DNA of 64,000 bases, taken from Lamellibrachia satsuma (Eukaryota > Annelida > Polychaeta > Sabellida > Siboglinidae). A program made the translations under genes and the position numbers. Positions 11,801-26,800 of this stretch are shown one piece after another. Positions within the stretch are counted from its first letter, which is position 1. Each line of letters begins with the position of its first letter. Under the pieces are notes generated by a model, which was not told the origin of the DNA, searched no databases, and saw only the letters and a list, made by a program, of their open reading frames with translations. The stretch lies in contig BSQZ01000025.1 of the NCBI GenBank assembly GCA_033239005.1, positions 8,603,501-8,667,500 of the forward strand. Reading direction: 5' to 3'.

Positions 11801-14800
11801 TGTAGGTGGCGTACACATCCAACGAGACCATGGACGTGTTCCGATCGCATCGCTGCGGCCAACGGGACATACTGGGGTGGGAGACCCCCCACATAGAGGG
11901 TGCTCAGTGTAGGTGCTGCCACCTGGTGGGAGGTGTACAGTGATGCGTTGATGGGGACGTTGTCATTGATCTGGATGCTGACATCACAGTGCTGAGGTGC
12001 AGTGTGTGTGGACAGACTGAAACAGTTTAAAACCAATTACGTTACTGTTGGCTAAGTACGGTCATTGCAAAAGTTACTCTGGGTAAGTACGCCCATTACA
12101 AAAGTTACTCTGGCTAAGTACGGCCATTGCAAAAGTTACTCTGGCTAAGTATGGCCATTGCAAAAGTTACTCTGGCTAAGTACAGCCATTGAAAAATTAC
12201 AGTTGGCTTCATACAGCCATTGGAAAAGTTAATGTTGGCTAAGTACAGCCATTGGAAAAGTTACTGCTGGCTAAGTGCGGCCATTGGAAAAGTTACTGCT
12301 GGCTAAGTGCGGCCATTGGAAAAGTTATTGTTGAAAAAGTTACTGCTGGCTGAATACAGCCATTGGAAAAGTTACTGCTGGCTAAATACAGTCATTGGAA
12401 AAGTTACTCTGGCTAAATATGGCCATTGGAAAAGTTACTCTGGCTAAGTATGGCCATTGGAAAAGTTACTCTGGCTAAGTGCAGCATTTGAAATGTTAAA
12501 GGGAATAACAAGGCTAAACTAAAATGCTTTTTCACCATGTACACAAAGTTTAATATTATCTGTCCTATATGCCAAAATAAAAAAAATATTTATAGGCAAA
12601 ATGAAGTATTAAATGCATCTAACCTGCAAAGCGTGCATAAAATTTGAAGTTAATGAGATAAGCGATCACGTGGTTTTGTGATGTCACTGATAACATAGGC
12701 CAATGATTTTTATGCAATGCCTCAGTAGTTTCATTCACGTTACTATGGTGATTGATGGTGATGCCAATTTTTCAGAATTAAAGGTATAATGTAATGATTC
12801 TGAACCGCTAGCAGCAAGTGATACTGCAGAATCATCTTCGAATTTGGCTCTTTTGGAGTAGTTTAGCAATGCCAGTAGCCTTTGGCTTCAATCTTAATTT
12901 ACTTTCTGACCGAACCATGAAAACGACCACATACAGGTGCCAAACTCCTATGCCCAGCTTCGCGGACCTAGGTGTAGATGATATAGCTAGCTTTTGTTTT
13001 TGTAATTTGTTATATGGAAGTAAGAGTAATGTTTGACCATGTGACAAGTAATGTTTGACCATGTGACAAGTGTATATGTATGGTAAATATATGAGAAGCT
13101 TGGTGGCTCTAGGTGGTCGTTTTCATGGTTAGGTCAGAAAGTAAGCATCGCAATAGCAGGAGTAGCGCTGATGGCAGGTGGTGATTTCAGCCTTCAGTGA
13201 ATTCGGCCCAGCTGTGAAGTGCATGAATCCGGTCACTTTATAATGGCGTGAATGGGAGGTGAATTCGGCCAATGTTATTTCTGTACTTGTCATCTAAGGG
13301 ATGCTAAGTTTAACTAGATACTGTTGAAGTACAATGTCTGTTTCATACAGTGAGCAGGTGTGAATAAAAGACCGTGCTTCACATTCAAAATGGTGGCTCC
13401 GTTGTATTCACAATACAATAATCACTTATCTCTGTCATTGCTCTGTATTTGATTTCATTGAGCACATTTCTGGGGAGAATTTTCCGTGATGAGGGGCAAG
13501 ACATAACAATTTGAAATACAGAAACAAGATATTATTATAATTGTCATTTAATTTACTCAACTGTATATAATATTCTAGTTTTTGCTGTAATATATTATAT
13601 ATTATGAACTTTAAGGATACAACGAATTGCATAAGTTCTAATGATCGTCTTGCTGACTGCGTGTTAAAACGGTAAAATATAGCTCCGTGTTTTATGCGAA
13701 AGAAAGTGAAAGCTATAAAAGCTGCTACAAAAGTAACAATTTTGGGTTAATGTGAACTAAATCAATTAACAAATGAGATATGCCTTATTCACAGTAAGGG
13801 ACACATCAAGCTTCACGTGCTTGGTACACAAGTAAGTCACCAGAGTTGCTGGCTGAAGTCTCCAAAGAATTCTGTCCAAACTTAACAGGCCGAATTCACC
13901 ATGCGCCAACATCACCTGTATTCGCGCTGACAGCTTCGATCCAGATTTATGGCATCAACATGGCTTCCACTACTGGGAATAATGTTGGCACATGGCATCA
14001 ACATGGCTTCCACTACTGGGAATAATGTTGGCACATGGCATCAACATGGCTTCCACTACTGGGAATAATGTTGGCACATGGCATCAACATGGCTTCCACT
14101 ACTGGGAATAATGTTGGCACATGGCATCAACATGGCTTCCACTACTGGGAATAATGTTGGCACATGGCATCAACATGGCTTCCACTACTGGGAATAATGT
14201 TTGCACATGGCATCAACATGGCTTCCACTACTGGGAATAATGTTGGCACATGGCATCAACATGGCTTCCACTACTGGGAATAATGTTGGCACATGGCATC
14301 AACGTGGCTTCCACTACTGGGAATAATGTTGGCACAACAACCTGTTTCAAAGAGATTTTAGCACCAAGATAACCCAGGGCTGCCATCTTCTCTGGTCCGG
14401 ATTGCAGTTGAAACAACTTTTCTTGAAGCGAACAAAGCCGACTGTGCTTCGTCAGCTTGAAGGTTGCTTTTATTAAAACAAAGTTGGCTCCGTAGGGAAC
14501 TTAAGCCAGACTCATTACTCCTATTATTACTACCGTTTGCATTACAATCGAATGCCGCACAATAAACCATTCTGATGCTCGTTTCTAAACAACCGCTATC
14601 GGAAAGTCCCAGTCTCGTAGAACTTGCTTGTCATCAGTAACATCGTATACGTCGAAGCTTGCCAATAATCATGGGGAAAATATGCATAATCAGGGCAGGC
14701 CGACAGAACAGAGTATTAGTTGGAATTATTAATTAACTGAATTATAATAAATATTTTTCAGTGTTGTAGAAATATACTACAATATGTAGTATAATATGAT

Positions 14801-17800
14801 TTCAAGCAATCATCATTGCTATTCCCTTTAATGTTGGCTGAGTATGGCCATTGGAAAAGTTACTGCTGGCTAATTGGAAAAAAACAGACTCTTAAGAGAT
14901 AGAAGGAAAATGGGTTGGATTGACAACATACTATCAAGATGTAGTTCGAAAGTTGCTATAGTACAAATAAAAAACAATACTTGTATAGCACCAGTTGTCT
15001 AGACAAAGTGTATTCAGTTGTCTAGACAAAGTGTATTCAGTTGTCTAGACAAAGTGTATTCAGTTGTCTAGACAGAGCGTATTCAGTTGTCTCGACAGAG
15101 GGCATTAAGTTATCTAGACAGTGTATTCAGTTGTCTAGACAGAGTGTATTCAGTTGTCTAGACAGAGTGTATTCAATTGTCTAGACAGAGTGTATTCTGT
15201 TGTCTAGACAGAGGGTATTCACAACTAACATTGGCTCTATTTGGTATTGTTTTCCACAAGTGAAGCATTGTGCTGTGCAGTGAAACTACAGCATGTCAAT
15301 ATGTGAATTAATTTTAAGACAACTTACTGAATGTTGACGGTGGTCAGGACACCGCTGTTGATGGATGTCTGGGTGTCAATAAATAAAATGTTAACTTGGC
15401 TGCAGGATAACTGAAACTGCATCATTCCATCTTTGATGAACAAATAAAGGAACCCAGAATATTCACTGTCTGAGAACAACAATGTTCCATTGTTGGAGGT
15501 CGTCTTGAAGGACATATAGAGGTCAATGGTCGCTGCTGTGTCAAGGTCATGCAGGTCATGTTCCAAGTACGAGTTTCCATGGAAACGTGGGAAATAAACA
15601 GAAATTTCTGAAAATAAAAATGATTAATTAACCTTACATTGGAAATTATATGAATACATCAATTTATATGTAAAAAAAAATTAACTTAGTCAACACTAAG
15701 GCTGCATGGTAACAATAACTGATCCTCTATAAAAAAATATCCGATAACATGTTTTATTAAGATTATTCAAAAACCTTCCATACTTTACCTTCCTGACACC
15801 GCTCGCCGTGGAAGTGAAGAGGACAGTCACAGCGATACATTGCTGCACCACCAGATGGCGCCTCCATCATCCTGCAGGTGGCGCCGTTGTCACATGAAAG
15901 ATCGTTGCAGGTGAGGGGTGCCATGGTGGGGGTGGTGGAGGGGAGGGTAGTGAGGGTAGTGAGGGGGGTGGAGCCACACTCCCCTATGTTCACCTACACG
16001 ACAACAACAACAGTGTCATCTCCCTCAGATTACATCATTTGTGTACTTATTATGTATATTTTATATGTACAGAATGGCAGACAGTAGTAATATCAGAACA
16101 ACACCAGTTGTTGCAAAATAAAAACACATCTGAACATAGTTTAGTTAATTATGGTCAATAAATGCCTAACGTTGATTGTAACATTAAAACCTAGCTGTTT
16201 CAAACTGTGCAGAATCATCATCATGTTAAAGTCAACCAATACTCACTGTGTAGCTACATTGGCTGTGTATTCCAAGACAACCAACACTCACCCAACTAGT
16301 GGCACCATGTAGCTGCAGTGGCTGTGTATTCCCAGACAACCAACACTCATCCAACTAGTGACACTGTGTAGCTGCAGTGGCTGTGTATTCCAAGACAACC
16401 AACACTCACCCAACTAGTGACACTGTGTAGCTGCAGTGGCTGTGTATTCCAAGACAACCAACACTCACCCAACTAGTGGCATTGTGTAGCTGCAGTGGCT
16501 GTGTATTCCAAGACCACCAACACTCACCCAACTAGTGGCACCACGTAGCTGCAGTGGCTGTGTATTCCAAGACAACTAACACTCACCCAACTAGTGGCAC
16601 AGTGTAGCTGCAGTGGCTGTGTATTCCAAGACAACCAACACTCACCCAACTAGTGGCACTATGTAGCTGCAGTGGCTGTGTATTCCAAGACAACCAACAC
16701 TCACCCAACTAGTGGCACTATGTAGCTGCAGTGGCTGTGTATTCCAAGACAACCAACACTCACCCAACTAGTGACACTGTGTAGCTGCAGTGGCTGTGTA
16801 TTCCCAGACAACCAACACTCACCCAACTACTGACACTGTGTAGCTGCAGTGGCTGTGTATTCCAAGACAACCAACACTCACCCAACTAGTGGCACCATGT
16901 AGCTGCAGTAGCTGTGTATTCCAAGACAAACAACACTCACCCAACTAGTGGCATTGTGTAGCTGCAGTGGCTGTGTATTCCAAGACAACCAACACTCACC
17001 CAACTAGTGGCACCATGTAGCTGCAGTAGCTGTGTATTCCAAGACAAACAACACTCACCCAACTAGTGGCATTGTGTAGCTGCAGTGGCAGTGTATTCCA
17101 AGACAACCAACACTCACCCAACTAGTGGCATTGTGTAGCTGCAGTGGCAGTGTATTCCAAGACAACCAACACTCACCCAACTAGTGGCATTGTGTAGCTG
17201 CAGTGGCTATGTATTCCAAGACAACCAACACTCACCCAACTAGTGGCATTGTGTAGCTGCAGTGGCTGTGTATTCCAAGACAACCAACACTCACCCAACT
17301 AGTGACATTGTGTAGCTGCAGTGGCTGTGTATTCCAAGACAACCAACACTCACCCAACTAGTGGCATTGTGTAGCTGCAGTGGCTGTGTATTCCAAGACA
17401 ACTAACACTCACACAACTAGTGACACTGTGTAGCTGCAGTGGCTGTGTATTTCAAGACAACCAACACTCACCCAACTAGTGACACTGTGTAGCTGCAGTG
17501 GCTGTGTATTTCAAGACAACCAACACTCACCCAACTAGTGACACTGTGTAGCTGCAGTGGCTGTGTATTCCAAGACAACCAACACTCACCCAACTAGTGA
17601 CACTGTGTAGCTGCAGTGGCTGTGTATTCCAAGACAACCAACACTCACCCAACTAGTGACACTGTGTAGCTGCAGTGGCTGTGTATTCCAAGACAACCAA
17701 CACTCACCCAACTAGTGGCACTGTGTAGCTGCAGTGGCTGTGTATTCCAAGACAACCAACACTCACCCAACTAGTGACACTGTGTAGCTGCAGTGGCTGT

Positions 17801-20800
17801 GTATTCCAAGACAACCAACACTCACCCAACTAGTGACACTGTGTAGCTGCAGTGGCTGTGTATTCCAAGACAACCAACACTCACACAACTAGTGGCATTG
17901 TGTAGCTGCAGTGGCTGTGTATTCCAAGGCAACCAACACTCACCCAACTAGTGGCACTGTGTAGCTGCAGTGGCTGTGTATTCCAAGACAACCAACACTC
18001 ACACAACTAGTGGCATTGTGTAGCTGCAGTGGCTGTGTATTCCAAGGCAACCAACACTCACCCAACTAGTGACACTGTGTAGCTGCAGTGGCTGTGTATT
18101 CCAAGACAACCAACACTCACACAACTAGTGGCATTGTGTAGCTGCAGTGGCTGTGTATTCCAAGGCAACCAACACTCACCCAACTAGTGGCACTGTGTAG
18201 CTGCAGTGGCTGTGTATTCCAAGACAACCATCACTCACCCAACTAGTGGCACTGTGTAGCTGCAGTGGCTGTGTATTCCCAGACAACCAACACTCACCCA
18301 ACTAGTGGCACTGTGTAGCTGCAGTGGCTGTGTATTCCAAGGCAACCAACACTCACCCAACTAGTGGCATTGTGTAGCTGCAGTGGCTGTGTATTCCAAG
18401 ACAACCGTCCGATGCAGCCCGTGAAGTTGTTCCCTCTCCCAGGGATGTAAGGTGTGTCGCTGGGAACACCTCCGATGTAGATGTAAGACAGAAGAGTCAG
18501 ACGGAACGTTGGGAAGACGTACAACATCCCCATTTGCGTGCGGCTGCTTGTGTTGTTTGGACCCACCACCAGGAGGGTTGCTTGGCAACCAGCAGTCTGA
18601 CTGAAATCATGAATAAATGAGAACGTTTTACTAAACTGAATTAGCGTATCTAATTTAGTCCTATATGGTTCAGTGTATAAAACAGCTATGATGTGAAAGT
18701 GACAAAGTATGTAAAATTTACATTACTCAATTAAATGCTAAGCAGTTTTATCCAATCTGGTGCAACCTAATTCAACAACAAAATAAAATTACTTTTGCAC
18801 CTGACAAATGTCAGCATTAAGTTACTAATAAAGCCTGTACAGCAGTGTGTGTCTGCCAGCTGACAGTGTCACTTTGCTGTATTCGACCTAATAAGTTACT
18901 AATAAAGCCTGTGTAGCAGTGTGTGTCTGCCAGCTGACAGTGTCACTTTGCTGTATCCGACCTAATAAGTTACTAATAAAGCCTGTGTAGCAGTGTGTGT
19001 CTGCCAGCTGACAGTGTCACTTTGCTGTATTCGACCTAATAAGTTACTAATAAAGCCTGTGTAGCAGTGTGTGTCTGCCAGCTGACAGTGTCACTTTGCT
19101 GTATTCGACCTAATAAGTTACTAATAAAGCCTGTGTAGCAGTGTGTGTCTGCCAGCTGACAGTGTCACTTTGCTGTATTCGACCTAATAAGTTACCAATA
19201 AAGCCTGTGTAGCAGTGTGTGTCTGCCAGCTGACAGTGTCACTTTGCTGTATTCGACCTAATAAGTTACCAATAAAGCCTGTGTAGCAGTGTGTGTCTGC
19301 CAGCTGACAGTGTCACTTTGCTGTATTCGACCTAATAAGTTACCAATAAAGCCTGTGTAGCAGTGTGTGTCTGCCAGCTGACAGTGTCACTTTGCTGTAT
19401 TCGACCTAATAAGTTACCAATAAAGCCTGTGTAACAGTGTGTGTCTGCCAGCTGACAGTGTCACTTTGCTGTATTCGACCTAATAAGTTACCAATAAAGC
19501 CTGTGTAACAGTGTGTGTCTGCCAGCTGACAGTGTCACTTTGCTGTATTCGACCTAATAAGTTACCAATAAAGCCTGTGTAACAGTGTGTGTCTGCCAGC
19601 TGACAGTGTCACTTTGCTGTATTCGACCTAATAAGTTACCAATAAAGCCTGTGTAACAGTGTGTGTCTGCCAGCTGACAGTGTCACTTTGCTGTATTCGA
19701 CCTAATAAGTTACCAATAAAGCCTGTGTAACAGTGTGTCTGCCAGCTGACAGTGTCACTTTGCTGTATTCGACCTAATAAGTTACCAATAAAGCCTGTGT
19801 AACAGTGTGTGTCTGCCAGCTGACAGAGTCACTTTGCTGTATTCGACCTAATAAGTTACCAATAAAGCCTGTGTAACAGTGTGGGTCTGCCAGCTGACAG
19901 TGTCACTTTGCTGTATTCGACCTAATAAGTTACCAATAAAGCCTGTGTAACAGTGTGTGTCTGCCAGCTGACAGTGTCACTTTGCTGTATTCGACCTAAT
20001 AAGTTACCAATAAAGCCTGTGTAACAGTGTGGGTCTGCCAGCTGACAGTGTCACTTTGCTGTATTCGACCTAATAAGTTACCAATAAAGCCTGTGTAACA
20101 GTGTGGGTCTGCCAGCTGACAGTGTCACTTTGCTGTATTCGACCTAATAAGTTACCAATAAAGCGTGTGTAACAGTGTGTGTCTGCCAGCTGACAGTGTC
20201 ACTTTGCTGTATTCGACCTAATAAGTTACTAATGAAGCGTGTATAGCAGTGTGTGTCTGCCAGCTGACAGTGTGTGTCTGCCAGCTGACAGTGTGTGTCT
20301 GTCAGCTGACAGTGTGTGTCTGTCAGCTGACAGTGTGTGTCTGTCAGCTGACAGTGTGTGTCTGTCGGCTGACAGTGTGTGTCTGTCAGCTGACTTTGCT
20401 GTATTCGACCTAAGCAAACAGAAAAAAAATTGGGCAATGGAAAAATAATGTTCTTATAAGTGTAAACCAAAATCTGTTTCTCTAGACAATAAGGTAACTG
20501 TTTAACAGTAGTGGTGTCATCTGTTTAACAGTAGTGGTGTCATCTGCTTAACAGTAGTGGTGTCATCTGCTTAACAGTAGTGGTGTCATCTGTTTAACAG
20601 TAGTGGTGTCATCTGCTTAACAGTAGTGGTGTCATCTGCTTAACAGTAGTGGTGTCATCTGCTTAACAGTAGTGGTGCCATCTGCTTAACAGTAGTGGTG
20701 TCATCTGCTTAACAGTAGTGGTGTCATCTGTTTAACAGTAGTGGTGTCATCTGCTTAACAGTAGTGGTGTCATCTGCTTAACAGTAGTGGTGTCATCTGT

Positions 20801-23800
20801 TTAACAGTAGTGGTGTCATCTGTTTAACAGTAGTGGTGTCATCTGCTTAACAGTAGTGGTGTCATCTGCTTAACAGTAGTGGTGTCATCTGCTTAACAGT
20901 AGTGGTGTCATCTGCTTAACAGTAGTGGTGTCATCTGGTAACTAATGTAGAACAATTGAACAGTGGGGCCAACCGTCAGATGCCGACACTTTTCAGTTGT
21001 TCCACATCAAATTACAATAATTAGGGATCCTGTTGATAAAAAAGGGGTGTACACTAAGTAGGGCCTGTACCCTTAATAGTGCGAATACGGTAAATAGGAG
21101 AAGGCACAATATATATATATTGCTTAGAGGACTGACACAACGGTGATGTTGAAGACATCTCCTGTGTCCACTTTCAGGGCGCTATTCAGACTGAAGCTCT
21201 GGATGATGCAGGAGAACTCATACTGAAACATGGACAGACCCTGCATCAATAACAATGTACAAATAACATGATGACATTATAATAACATGATGACATTATA
21301 ATAACATGATGACATTATAATAACAATAACATGATGACATTATAATAACATGATGACATTATATTAACATGATGACATCATAATACACATGAACAATTCA
21401 TTGTTTACTGCAATTAACAACAGAACAACAGACCTTCACATCACATGCAATTAACGACAGACCAACAGACCTTCACATTACATGCAATTAACGACAGACC
21501 AACAGACCTTCACATCACATGCAATTAACGACAGACCAACAGACCTTCACATCACATGCAATTAACAGACCAACATACCTTCACATCACATGCAATTAAC
21601 GACAGACCAACAGACCTTCACATCACATGCAAATAACGACAGACCAACATACCTTCACATCACGTACAATTAACATCAGACCAACAGACCTTCATATCAC
21701 AGGCAATTAACAACAGACCAAAAGACCTTCACGTCACATACAATTAACAACAGACCTTCACATCACATACAATTAACAACAGACCAACAGACCAGCAGAC
21801 CTTCACATCACATGATACATAAAGTTTTTCACCAGGTGATTTATTGATCTGTCATACTCCAATTTTAAACAACTTCAAACAAATATATTACTACATTAAT
21901 ACCCAGGGCAATACCCAAGGAGACTTTGTTATGGTGCAAATAGACATGGAGTCCTGTAAAAGGTTTGCCTAAAAAAATCATATATGTATATATATATCTA
22001 GAATGACAACCTGGGTGGACAACTTTGTAAACAACCTAGGTGGACAACCTTGTAAACAACCTGGGTGGACAACTTTGTAAACAACCTAGGTGGACAACCT
22101 TGTAAACAACCTGGGTGGACAACTTTGTAAACCACCTGGGTGGACAACCTCGTAAACAACCTGGGTGGACAACTTTGTAAACAACCTGGGTGGACAACCT
22201 TGTAAACCACCTGGGTGGACAATTTTGTAAACAACCTGGGTGGACAACTTTGTAAACAACCTGGGTGGACAACTTTGTAAACAACCTGGGTGGACAACCT
22301 TGTAAACCACCTGGGTGGACAACCTTGTAAACCACCTGGGTGGACAACTTTGTAAACAACCTGGGTGGACAACCTTGTAAACCACCTGGGTGGACAACTT
22401 TGTAAACAACCTGGGTGGACAACTTTGTAAACAACCTGGGTGGACAACTTTGTAAACAACCTGGGTGGACAACTCTGTAAACAACCTGGGTGGACAACCT
22501 TGTAAACAACCTGAGTGGACAACCTTGTAAACAACCTGGGTGGACAACCTGTGTGGACAACCTTGAAAACAACTTGGGTGGACAACCTTGTGAACAACCT
22601 GGATGGACTACCTTGTAAACAACCTGTGTGGACAACCTTGAAAACAACCTGGTTGGACAACCTTGTAAACAACCTGGGTGGACAACCTGTGTGGACAACC
22701 TTGAAAACAACCTGGTTGGACAACCTTGTAAACAACCTGGGTGGACAACCTGTGAGGACAACCTTGAAAACAACCTGGGTGGCCAACCTTGTAAACAACC
22801 TGAGTGGACAACCTAGTAAACAACCTGGGTGGACTACCTTCTAAACCTGCGTGGACAATCTGTGTGGACAACCTTGGTGGACAACCTTGTAAACAACCTG
22901 AGTAGACAACCTTGCAAACAACCTGTGTGGACAACCTTGGTGGACAACCTTGTAAACAACCTGAGTAGACAACCTTGTAAACAAGCTACTGGAGATATGT
23001 AAACAGCTCTTAAGCTTTCAAAGCCATCACAAACTATGGCATTTATACTTCCCATGAAGACCTAGGTTAGTTCCACAGGTGTCCTACTCTGTTACCACAG
23101 GTGCTGTTACATTGAGTCACAGGTGTCACACTGCCGTTACATTGAGCCACAGGTGTCCCACTGCCGTTACATTGAGCCACATGTGTCCCACTGCTGTTAC
23201 ATTGAGTCACAGGTGTCCCACTGCTGTTACATTGAGTCACAGGTGTCCCACTGCTGTTACATTGAGTCACAGGTGTCCCACTGCTGTTACATTGAGTCAC
23301 AGGTGTCACACTGCCGTTACATTGAGTCACAGGTGTCACACTGCCGTTACATTGAGCCACAGGTGTCCCACTGCTGTTACATTGAGCCACATGTGTCCCA
23401 CTGCCGTTACATTGAGCCACATGTGTCCCACTGCTGTTACATTGAGCCACATGTGTCCCACTGCCGTTACATTGAGCCACATGTGTCCCACTACTGTTAC
23501 ATTGAGCCACATGTGTCCCACTGCCGTTACATTGAGCCACATGTGTCCCACAACTGTTACATTGAGCCACAGGTGTCCCACTGCTGTTACATTGAGTCAC
23601 AGGTGTCCCACTGATGTTACATTGAGCCACATGTGTCCCACTTCTGTTACATTGAGCCACATGTGTCCCACTGCCGCTACATTGAGTCACAGGTGTCCCA
23701 CTGCTGTTACATTGAGCCACATGTGTCCCACTACTGTTACATTGAGCCACATGTGTCCCACTGCCGTTACATTGAGCCACATGTGTCCCACAACTGTTAC

Positions 23801-26800
23801 ATTGAGCCACAGGTGTCCCACTGCTGTTACATTGAGTCACAGGTGTCCCACTGATGTTACCTTGAGTCACAGGTGTCCAACTGATGTTACATTGAGTCAC
23901 AGGTGTCCCACTGATGTTACATTGAGTCACAGGTGTCCCACTGCTGTTACATTGCGCCACAGGTGTCCCACTGATGTTACATTGAGTCACAGGTGTCCCA
24001 CTGCTGTTACATTGAGTCACAGGTGTCCCATTGTTGTTACATTGAGTCACAGGTGTCCCACTGCTGTTACATTGAGTCACAGGTGTCCCACTGCTGTTAC
24101 ATTGAGTCACAGGTGTCCCACTGCTGTTACATTGCGCCACAGGTGTCCCACTGCTGTTACATTGAGTCACAGGTGTCCCACTGTTGTTACATTGAGTCAC
24201 AGGTGTCCCACTGCTGTTACATTGCGCCACAGGTGTCCCACTGATGTTACATTGAGTCACAGGTGTCCCACTGCTGTACGCTGAATCTACCTCACAGTGA
24301 GACAAAAGTATTGGAATGTACAACTCTTAAACAAACATATAGGTGGTTTCTCTACTCCCAGAACACAAAAGTCAACCAAAATATACAAAATTTATCAAGT
24401 TCAAATTTGACTATGTTTCCATTTTATTTTAGCATGTTTGTATGTTATGGAATAACATTGATTCACATAGCCCTTCTTTATTACATATTTATTACATATT
24501 TTAGCATGTTTGTATGTTATGGAATAACACTGATTCACAAAGCGTTACTTTATTACATATTTATTACATATATTAGCATGTTTGTATGTTATGGAATAAC
24601 ATTGATTCACATAGCCCTCCTTTATTACATATTTATTACATATTTTAGGATGTTTGTATGTTATGGAATAACACTGATTCACACAGCCCTCCTTTATTAC
24701 ATATTGATTACATATTTTAGCATGTTTGTATGTTATGGAATAAATTTTGATTCACACAGCCCTCCTTTATTACATATTTTAGATTTAGATTTAACAAGAT
24801 TTGCCATCCAAGCCAAAGGCCCAGATGGCAAGTGGACAAGGAAGCCATTGGCTTATCGAGAGTCCAACAATGTTCATCTACTTATAACCCGCCCTCCTGA
24901 GATATGTGTCAACCTTATTTTTAAACATATTCACGCTGCTAGCAGTTACACAATCTGTAGACAATTTGTTCCATTCATGTATTTTCCTCTGTGAGAACGA
25001 GTGCTTCCTGATGTCCAATCTACATTGATCCTTTACTAATTTTACCTCATGTCCTCTAGTTCTGCTATCCTTCTTGAGTGAGAAAAACATATTCCTATCA
25101 ATATTTTCATACCCATTCAATATCTTAAAAACTTCAATCTGATCTCCTCTTAACCTCCTTGTCTCTAGAGTTGTTAAACCACATTCTTTCAGGCGTTCTT
25201 CATAACTAAGGTCTCTAAGTTCTGGAATCATTTTAGTTGCTCTCCTTTGTATGCGTTCAAGCGTATCTATATCCTTCTTACGATATGGTCTCCATGCTTG
25301 TATACAGTATTCTAAATGAGGTCTAACTATTGCTTTATAAAGAGGTATAATTAACATTTTTCCCTTGTATGTTATGTTTCTTCTAATCAATCCAAGAATT
25401 TGATTACCCTTTGAAGCTGCAATACCACACTGCTCTGAAACTTTCATATCAGCGCTTATTGTAACTCCTAAGTCCTTTTCTTTTACAGTAGTACCCAGAA
25501 CAGTATCTCCCATTTTATAGTTTACATTCCAGTTCCCATGTCCTGTATGTAGGCATTTACATTTCCCAAAATTGAACAGCATCTGCCATTTCTCAGACCA
25601 TTTCACTAATCTGTCTAGATCGTTTTGTAAATGTTGTTTATCACCATCAGTATTAACCTTTCTAAACAGTTTTGTGTCATCCGCAAATTTCAGTACGTTA
25701 CTTGTTATACTGTCGTCCAAGTCATTGATATAAATTAAGAATAATATAGGTCCTAATACTGATCCTTGAGGTACCCCACTCAAAACTGATTTCCAATTTG
25801 AAACTTCTCCATCTACTACAACTCGTTGTCTTCTGTCAGTCAGCCATTGTTCTATCCAGTCAGTTATGCTATCCCCGATACCATGGGCTTTTAATTTAAG
25901 TAGTAATCTTTGATGTGGCACTTTGTCAAAAGCTTTCTGAAAATCTAAGTAGATAATAACTACTGGCGATTCCACGTCTATCCACTTCTAAAAAACATAA
26001 CATATTTGTTAAGAATGACCTCGCTTTAAGGAATCCATGTTGAGATGAATTTAATAATTTATGCTTAACGAGGAAGTCCACCATATGGTCTTTAATTAAC
26101 CTTTCTAATAATTTACAAATCACTGACGTTAAACTCACTGGTCTGTAATTCTCTGACTTATTTCTCGAACCCTTTTTAAATAATGGTATGATGTTTGCTT
26201 CTTTCCATTCAAACGGAACAACTCCCTCTTTTAATGACAAGTTGAATACTCTTGCAAGTGGCATACTTATTTGTTGTACTGTTTCCATTAGTAATTTTGG
26301 AGGAATCCCATCCACTCCCGGTGATTTGTTATCCTTCATTGCCTTTATTTTCTTAGCTACCAATTCTGGAGTTACAACTAACGGACCTAAATAGTCAGAT
26401 TTAGCCCCCTGAAATTTAGCATCAGCAACTGGTAATGAACTAATATCTTCTTTGGTAAACACTGAACTGAAGTAACCATTTATGTCTTCCGCCATTAAAA
26501 ACCCGTGATATTATATTTCCAGCACTGTCTTCTAGAGGTCCAACCTTGTCTTGTACGTTTTGTTTACTCCTGACATATGCATAAAAACTCTTGCTGTCAT
26601 TTTTTATGTTACATGCTAGTTTTTGCTCATAGCTTCTTTTAGATTGTCTGATTTCAGTTGTAGCTGCATTAAGTGCCTCTTTGTATTTTGCATAGTCTTC
26701 TTCTTTTCTGGTATGCCTATAAACCCTCCACATAGTTTGTTTTAGCATTATTTTTCTAATTGCCTCTTTTGAAAAGTGTTTCTTTCTACACCGTTTTCCT

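Larger units (their letters stand above)
12500..14827. mobile_element. TTAA-flanked piggyBac-like element, 2.3 kb
   Basis: The ends are AGGGAATAACAAGG and, inverted, AGGGAATAGCAATG, each next to TTAA (12496-12499 and 14828-14831). Excision restores aaatgTTAAtgttggct, a variant present elsewhere in the array (near 12229). TTAA target duplication is typical of piggyBac. No piggyBac transposase is seen; inside are a 43-bp array and a short THAP-like frame. It is therefore non-autonomous or decayed. Confidence 0.72.

Noticed and set aside
23067..24323. Frames of about 400 codons on both strands (SGTPVTQCN and [10 protein letters not shown] repeats)
   Set aside because: Same artefact of a 30-bp tandem repeat.
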